Positions 60,658 through 64,000 of a stretch of 64,000 nucleotides of DNA are shown here, piece after piece; positions within the stretch are counted from its first letter, which is position 1, and each line of letters begins with the position of its first letter. This DNA comes from Acetomicrobium sp. UBA5826 (GTDB taxonomy: Bacteria > Synergistota > Synergistia > Synergistales > Acetomicrobiaceae): contig NZ_DJHF01000022.1 in NCBI RefSeq assembly GCF_002433005.1, positions 1-64,000 on the forward strand. Reading direction: 5' to 3'. Position numbers and translations under genes: made by a program. The notes beneath the pieces were generated by a model, which was not told the origin of the DNA, did not search any database, and saw only the letters and a list, made by a program, of their open reading frames with translations.

Positions 60658-61869
60658 ATGGCAAAAAAAGTGGTCATGGTAGGCGCACTGGATACAAAGG
60701 GTGAGGATTACGCCTTTGTCAAGAAAAGAATCGAAGCGGAGGGTTTTAAAGTTATCGTCGTAGATGTAGGGGTGATAGGCGATCCTTCTTTCAAACCCGA
60801 CATAGATGCCGATAGTGTAGCAAAGGCAGGCGGAGAAAGTTTAGCTTCTTTAAGAGGAAAGGGCGACAAAGGCCTCGCCATGGCGGTTATGACAAAGGGT
60901 GCCGCTGAAATCGCGAAAAAGCTTTTTAAAGAGGGGCAACTTGACGCCCTATTTGGCATGGGCGGATCCGCAGGAACGGCCATAATATCTGCTGCTATGA
61001 GAGCTCTCCCCCTCGGAACTCCAAAGGTGTTAGTATCTACTGTGGCATCAGGCGATACTAAGCCTTACGTCGGGACCAAGGACATAGTAATGGTTCCTTC
61101 AATTGTAGACGTAGCGGGAGTGAACGCGATAAGCGCAGGCGTCTATTCCAGAGCCGCAGGAGCCCTCACAGGAATGCTCGAAACTGAAGTCCCCGAAGTC
61201 GCAACCAAACCACTGATAGCAGCCTCCATGTTCGGCAATACGACCCAGCTGATCAATCAATGCAAGGAGATAATGGAAAAAGAAGATTACGAAGTCATGG
61301 TGTTTCACTCGACCGGCACCGGTGGAATGACAATGGAAGACTTGATTGAAAACGGCTATTTCGTGGCAGCTCTGGACTTGACTACCACGGAGTTGGCCGA
61401 TGAGCTCTGCGGAGGAGTGATGTCGGCGGGCCCGAAGAGGCTTATAACAGCAGGCTTGAAGGGCATCCCTCAAGTCGTAGCACCCGGATGTCTTGATATG
61501 GTGAATTTTTGGGCCATCGACACGGTTCCCGAAAAGTACAAAAAGAGAAAACTTTACCCATGGAATCCGAATGTGACCTTGATGCGTACCACTCCTGAGG
61601 AAAACGCCAAACTCGGAGAGATAATGGCTCAAAGGCTGAACCATTCAAAGGGACCGACCGCTGTCTTCTTTCCTCTAAAGGGCCTATCGCAACTTGACTC
61701 GCCGGGAGGAGAATTTTGGTGGCCCGAGGCAAACGAAGCGCTCCTTAAGTCATTGAAGGAAAATTTGAGAAAAGACATTCCCCTCATAGAAATCGACGCC
61801 AACATAAATGACCCAATATTTGCCAAGGCCGTGACGGACAAAATGTTTGAGTTTTTATCAGGTAAATAA
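60658..61869 (+). CDS. Tm-1-like ATP-binding protein (UPF0261)
   Basis: About 403 residues of the Tm-1/UPF0261 family, in two parts: a Rossmann-like N-terminal half (VVMVGALDTKGEDYAFVKKRIEAEGF) and a C-terminal half (STGTGGMTMEDLI). The bacterial function is unknown; in plants the Tm-1 protein binds viral replicase. ATG 60658 follows AGGAGGG. The next gene is its constant genomic partner, a PEP-hydrolase-like TIM barrel, 18 nt apart. Divergent from the aldolase operon, only 98 nt between starts, so both may be controlled together. Confidence 0.87.
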   Translation: MAKKVVMVGALDTKGEDYAFVKKRIEAEGFKVIVVDVGVIGDPSFKPDIDADSVAKAGGESLASLRGKGDKGLAMAVMTKGAAEIAKKLFKEGQLDALFGMGGSAGTAIISAAMRALPLGTPKVLVSTVASGDTKPYVGTKDIVMVPSIVDVAGVNAISAGVYSRAAGALTGMLETEVPEVATKPLIAASMFGNTTQLINQCKEIMEKEDYEVMVFHSTGTGGMTMEDLIENGYFVAALDLTTTELADELCGGVMSAGPKRLITAGLKGIPQVVAPGCLDMVNFWAIDTVPEKYKKRKLYPWNPNVTLMRTTPEENAKLGEIMAQRLNHSKGPTAVFFPLKGLSQLDSPGGEFWWPEANEALLKSLKENLRKDIPLIEIDANINDPIFAKAVTDKMFEFLSGK

Positions 61870-61887
61870 ATCTGGAGGTGAATAGAA

Positions 61888-62724
61888 ATGCCATTCATAA
61901 CAAGAGAGGAAGCCTTGAAAAGGTTGCGTTCGAACGTAGCTGCAGGAAAACCAATAGTGGGCTGTGGTGCGGGAACCGGGATTTCCGCCAAGTTTTCGGA
62001 GGCCGGCGGAGCTGACTTAATCATAATATACAACTCGGGCAGATATCGTATGGGAGGAAGAGGATCCTTGGCAGGGCTTCTCCCCTATGGTGACGCAAAC
62101 GGCATAGTCGTGGAAATGGCTTCTGAAGTTCTTCCCGTCGTAAAAAACACCCCCGTTTTAGCGGGAGTATGCGGAACCGATCCCTTCAGGCTCATGAAAG
62201 TATTCCTAAAAGAGCTCAAGGAGATGGGTTTTGACGGCGTTCAAAACTTTCCGACTGTAGGACTGATCGACGGAGTCTTCAGGCAGAATTTGGAGGAAAC
62301 GGGAATGGGCTACGACCTTGAGGTTAAAGCAATTGCTATGGCCCACGAATTGGATATGCTTACCTGCCCCTACGTCTTCGATGCCGAACAAGCCATCGCC
62401 ATGACAAAGGCAGGCGCTGACGTCATAGTTGCCCATATGGGGTTGACCACAAAGGGAAGCATAGGAGCCAAGACAGCTTTGACGCTCGAAGAAGCAACAA
62501 AACGCGTTCAAGACATACATGACGCAGCGAAATCGGTCAACCCGGATGTAATGGTAATATGCCACGGAGGACCCATCGCTGAACCCGAGGACGTCGAGTA
62601 CATATTCGCCCACACCAAAGGCATCGTGGGATTCTTTGGCGCATCGAGCATGGAACGCATACCCGTAGAAAGAGCTATAAAAGAACAAGTAGAGCGCTTC
62701 AAATACCTAAAGATAAACGCCTGA
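61888..62724 (+). CDS. PEP-hydrolase-family TIM-barrel protein (PF09370)
   Basis: A 278-residue TIM barrel: IVGCGAGTGISAKFSEAGGADLIIIYNSGRYRMGGRGSLAGLLPYGDAN and GFDGVQNFPTVGLIDGVFRQNLEETGMGY are family blocks (cited by key parts: NSGRYRMGGRG, NFPTVGLIDG). Related to PEP mutase/hydrolase enzymes, but no reaction is established for this group. The GGAGG ribosome-binding site lies 8 nt upstream. It follows the Tm-1-like gene and is likely its functional partner. Confidence 0.88.
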   Translation: MPFITREEALKRLRSNVAAGKPIVGCGAGTGISAKFSEAGGADLIIIYNSGRYRMGGRGSLAGLLPYGDANGIVVEMASEVLPVVKNTPVLAGVCGTDPFRLMKVFLKELKEMGFDGVQNFPTVGLIDGVFRQNLEETGMGYDLEVKAIAMAHELDMLTCPYVFDAEQAIAMTKAGADVIVAHMGLTTKGSIGAKTALTLEEATKRVQDIHDAAKSVNPDVMVICHGGPIAEPEDVEYIFAHTKGIVGFFGASSMERIPVERAIKEQVERFKYLKINA

Positions 62725-62744
62725 TTCAGGCTCTATCGATAGCC

Positions 62745-62788
62745 AACTAAAAAGAGAGCAGGCAAGCTAACCTGCTCTCTTTTTAGTT
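62745..62788. terminator. Bidirectional terminator between the TIM-barrel gene and leucine dehydrogenase
   Basis: An 18-bp perfect inverted repeat, AACTAAAAAGAGAGCAGG with its complement (62745-62762 and 62771-62788), 8-nt loop. T-tracts lie on both strands (CTTTTT and its mirror), so it ends both converging genes. Confidence 0.92.
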
Positions 62789-62806
62789 AGCTGTGCTTTA
62801 ATGCTA

Positions 62807-63871
62807 TTATATATATGTGCTTTTTACCTTTGCCAATAAATTTATCCTATTTTCAGCCAGCCTGTCCGCTGCTTTGTACGTTGGTATGTTTTCCTTCTTT
62901 GCAATCTCTATTACCTCCAAAACAGCATCGTACAGGGCTTCGACTTTTCTTGTGGCTTTTTCCTTTATATATCCGCCCGGCTCCAGCTCCGCAGCGACGT
63001 TAATTACGCCTCCGGCGTTGATGATATAGTCCGGCACATAAAGGATGTCCTTTTGTTGCAAAATATCTCCGTGCCTTTCTTCCTTGAGCTGATTATTGGC
63101 AGAACCTGCTACTATTTTACATTTTAGTTTATTTATGGTGTCATCGTTGATGATTGCGCCAAGCGCACAAGGTGCAAATACGTCACAATCTGCACCGATT
63201 ATCTCATCGGGTTTTACTGCCTTTGCACCCAGTTCGTTCACCGCTCTTTTTACGTTTTCTTCGAAGATATCGGTCACGATAAGTTCCGCTCCAGCTTTCT
63301 TCAGGAATTTTGCCAGGTTAAATCCCACATTCCCTACACCTTGGATCGCGACCTTTCTGCCGGCTACATCGTCGTTTCCGAAAACTTCCCTGCAAGCTGC
63401 CTTTATTCCCTGAAATACCCCCAGGGCCGTAAATGGAGACGGATCACCGCTTCCCTCTCCCAACCCGGCAACATATTTGGTCTCCATCCTTATATATTCC
63501 ATGTCTTGTACATTCGTGCCTACGTCTTCCGCCGTTATATATCTGCCGCCCAGAGATTCGATGTACCTGCCCAATGCCCTGAATAACGCTTCCGATTTGT
63601 CCTTTTTAGGGTCTCCTATTACGACAGTCTTGGCCCCTCCTAGATTGAGGCCGGCCGCAGCATTTTTATATGTCATACCCCTGGCGAGCCTTAAAGCATC
63701 CTCGATGGCTTCATCTTCGGATGCGTAGGTCCACATACGACAACCCCCAAGGGCAGGCCCTAAGGTCGTATCATGAATTGCAATGATGGCCTTTAAACCT
63801 GAGGCCGCATCATGACACAAAACAACCTGCTCGTAATCGTACTTTTGCATGTAGCCAAATATCTCCACCAC
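62807..63871 (-). CDS. Leucine dehydrogenase (Glu/Leu/Phe/Val dehydrogenase family)
   Basis: A 354-residue NAD-linked amino-acid dehydrogenase. EIFGYMQKYDYEQVV is the leucine-dehydrogenase N-terminus; GPALGGCRMW, GLNLGGAKTVV (near the catalytic Lys) and the NAD-binding GVGNVGFNLAKF follow. It converts leucine (also valine, isoleucine) to keto acid and NH3, the entry step of branched-chain amino-acid fermentation or the last in their synthesis. The start is one of two GTG codons, 63871 or 63868, both suitably spaced from GGGGG. The gene is alone. Confidence 0.92.
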   Translation of the reverse strand: MVEIFGYMQKYDYEQVVLCHDAASGLKAIIAIHDTTLGPALGGCRMWTYASEDEAIEDALRLARGMTYKNAAAGLNLGGAKTVVIGDPKKDKSEALFRALGRYIESLGGRYITAEDVGTNVQDMEYIRMETKYVAGLGEGSGDPSPFTALGVFQGIKAACREVFGNDDVAGRKVAIQGVGNVGFNLAKFLKKAGAELIVTDIFEENVKRAVNELGAKAVKPDEIIGADCDVFAPCALGAIINDDTINKLKCKIVAGSANNQLKEERHGDILQQKDILYVPDYIINAGGVINVAAELEPGGYIKEKATRKVEALYDAVLEVIEIAKKENIPTYKAADRLAENRINLLAKVKSTYI

Positions 63872-63889
63872 AACTACCCCCTTTGATAT

Positions 63890-63918
63890 TTATAATCCTA
63901 TAGTTATCTCAAGAACAA
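63890..63918 (-). promoter_or_regulatory. Possible promoter of leucine dehydrogenase
   Basis: TTGTTC (63918-63913), a 17-nt spacer and TTATAA (63895-63890) on the minus strand. The -35 is weak, and the 5' region up to the window end shows no other gene. Confidence 0.4.
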
Positions 63919-64000
63919 AGCTGTCTGACCTAATAAAGTATCGCTATTGCATGACAAAATATATGAACAAATCCCGCATCTGGAATGCCCAAACATTCTT

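Noticed and set aside
1..64000. tRNA, rRNA, CRISPR arrays or integrase/att sites
   Set aside because: No cloverleaf or TpsiC-like signature, no evenly spaced direct repeats and no integrase gene were found by eye; a covariance-model search would be needed to exclude small RNAs.

Overview
The window looks like chromosomal DNA of an anaerobic, amino-acid- and polyol-using bacterium, most likely a Synergistetes member of the Acetomicrobium/Anaerobaculum type. This is inferred from gene content only: a DUF3798 sugar-type ABC transporter, split glycine decarboxylase, an ORP-like set of MinD ATPases with NifX-like proteins, a leucine dehydrogenase, and a B12-dependent Pdu microcompartment locus. 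No rRNA, tRNA, CRISPR array or prophage was seen. Most genes lie on the minus strand in long, tightly packed operons with many 1-14 nt overlaps and frequent GTG/TTG starts.

Layout. 1-5309 (+): ABC importer with a DUF3798 binding protein (5' end cut by the window), a two-domain ATPase, two permeases and a small membrane-anchored protein, closed by a terminator. 5409-11641 (-): ilvN-ilvC-leuA-leuB-ilvB operon with a strong promoter and a classic attenuator (28-residue leader peptide rich in Val/Leu/Ile, antiterminator, terminator). 11691-16794: Mrp ATPase behind a Fur-box promoter; divergently, an unrecognised 596-residue protein and a LarC C-terminal-domain-like protein; then a CoA-disulfide-reductase-like flavoprotein behind a promoter with a palindromic spacer. 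16859-17318: a type II toxin-antitoxin pair. 17521-20519 (-): FecCD/FepB-type importer. 20504-21020: intergenic, with what may be a decayed gene. 21021-26707 (-): redox/Fe-S cluster (radical SAM, zinc ribbon, NapH-like protein, ferredoxin, two NifX-like proteins, two ferredoxin-MinD ATPases, DUF5320-like protein) led by a promoter with a perfect Fur box. 26803-29064 (-): Fur-family regulator followed by an ABC-2 exporter. 29187-35849 (-): NAD-kinase-like protein, TIGR01440 protein, cobalamin-binding radical SAM enzyme of RiPP-methyltransferase type, and both glycine decarboxylase subunits.

36010-55373 (-) is the centrepiece: a PocR-domain histidine kinase and an AraC-type response regulator, then a complete Pdu-type microcompartment operon (pduU V A B C D E G H, K-like, J-like, L, eutJ-like, pduM-like, a divergent BMC protein, pduN O P S T, and a GldA-type alcohol dehydrogenase in the PduQ position). 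It encodes shell, diol/glycerol dehydratase, its reactivase, B12 recycling (PduS, PduO), CoA-acylating aldehyde dehydrogenase and phosphotransacylase. 55652-57064: C69-family dipeptidase. 57292-62724: divergent sugar/polyol cluster (FGGY kinase, 2-hydroxyacid dehydrogenase and class II aldolase on the minus strand; Tm-1-like and PEP-hydrolase-like TIM-barrel proteins on the plus strand). The aldolase could in principle supply lactaldehyde, a precursor of propanediol, but this link is inference. 62807-63871 (-): leucine dehydrogenase.

Three regulatory themes stand out: Fur boxes at promoters of Mrp and the Fe-S cluster; a TACC...GGGTA palindrome in the spacer of two promoters of redox genes; and attenuation of the branched-chain operon. 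Two ABC ATPase genes lack an ordinary start codon where the Shine-Dalgarno sequence points.
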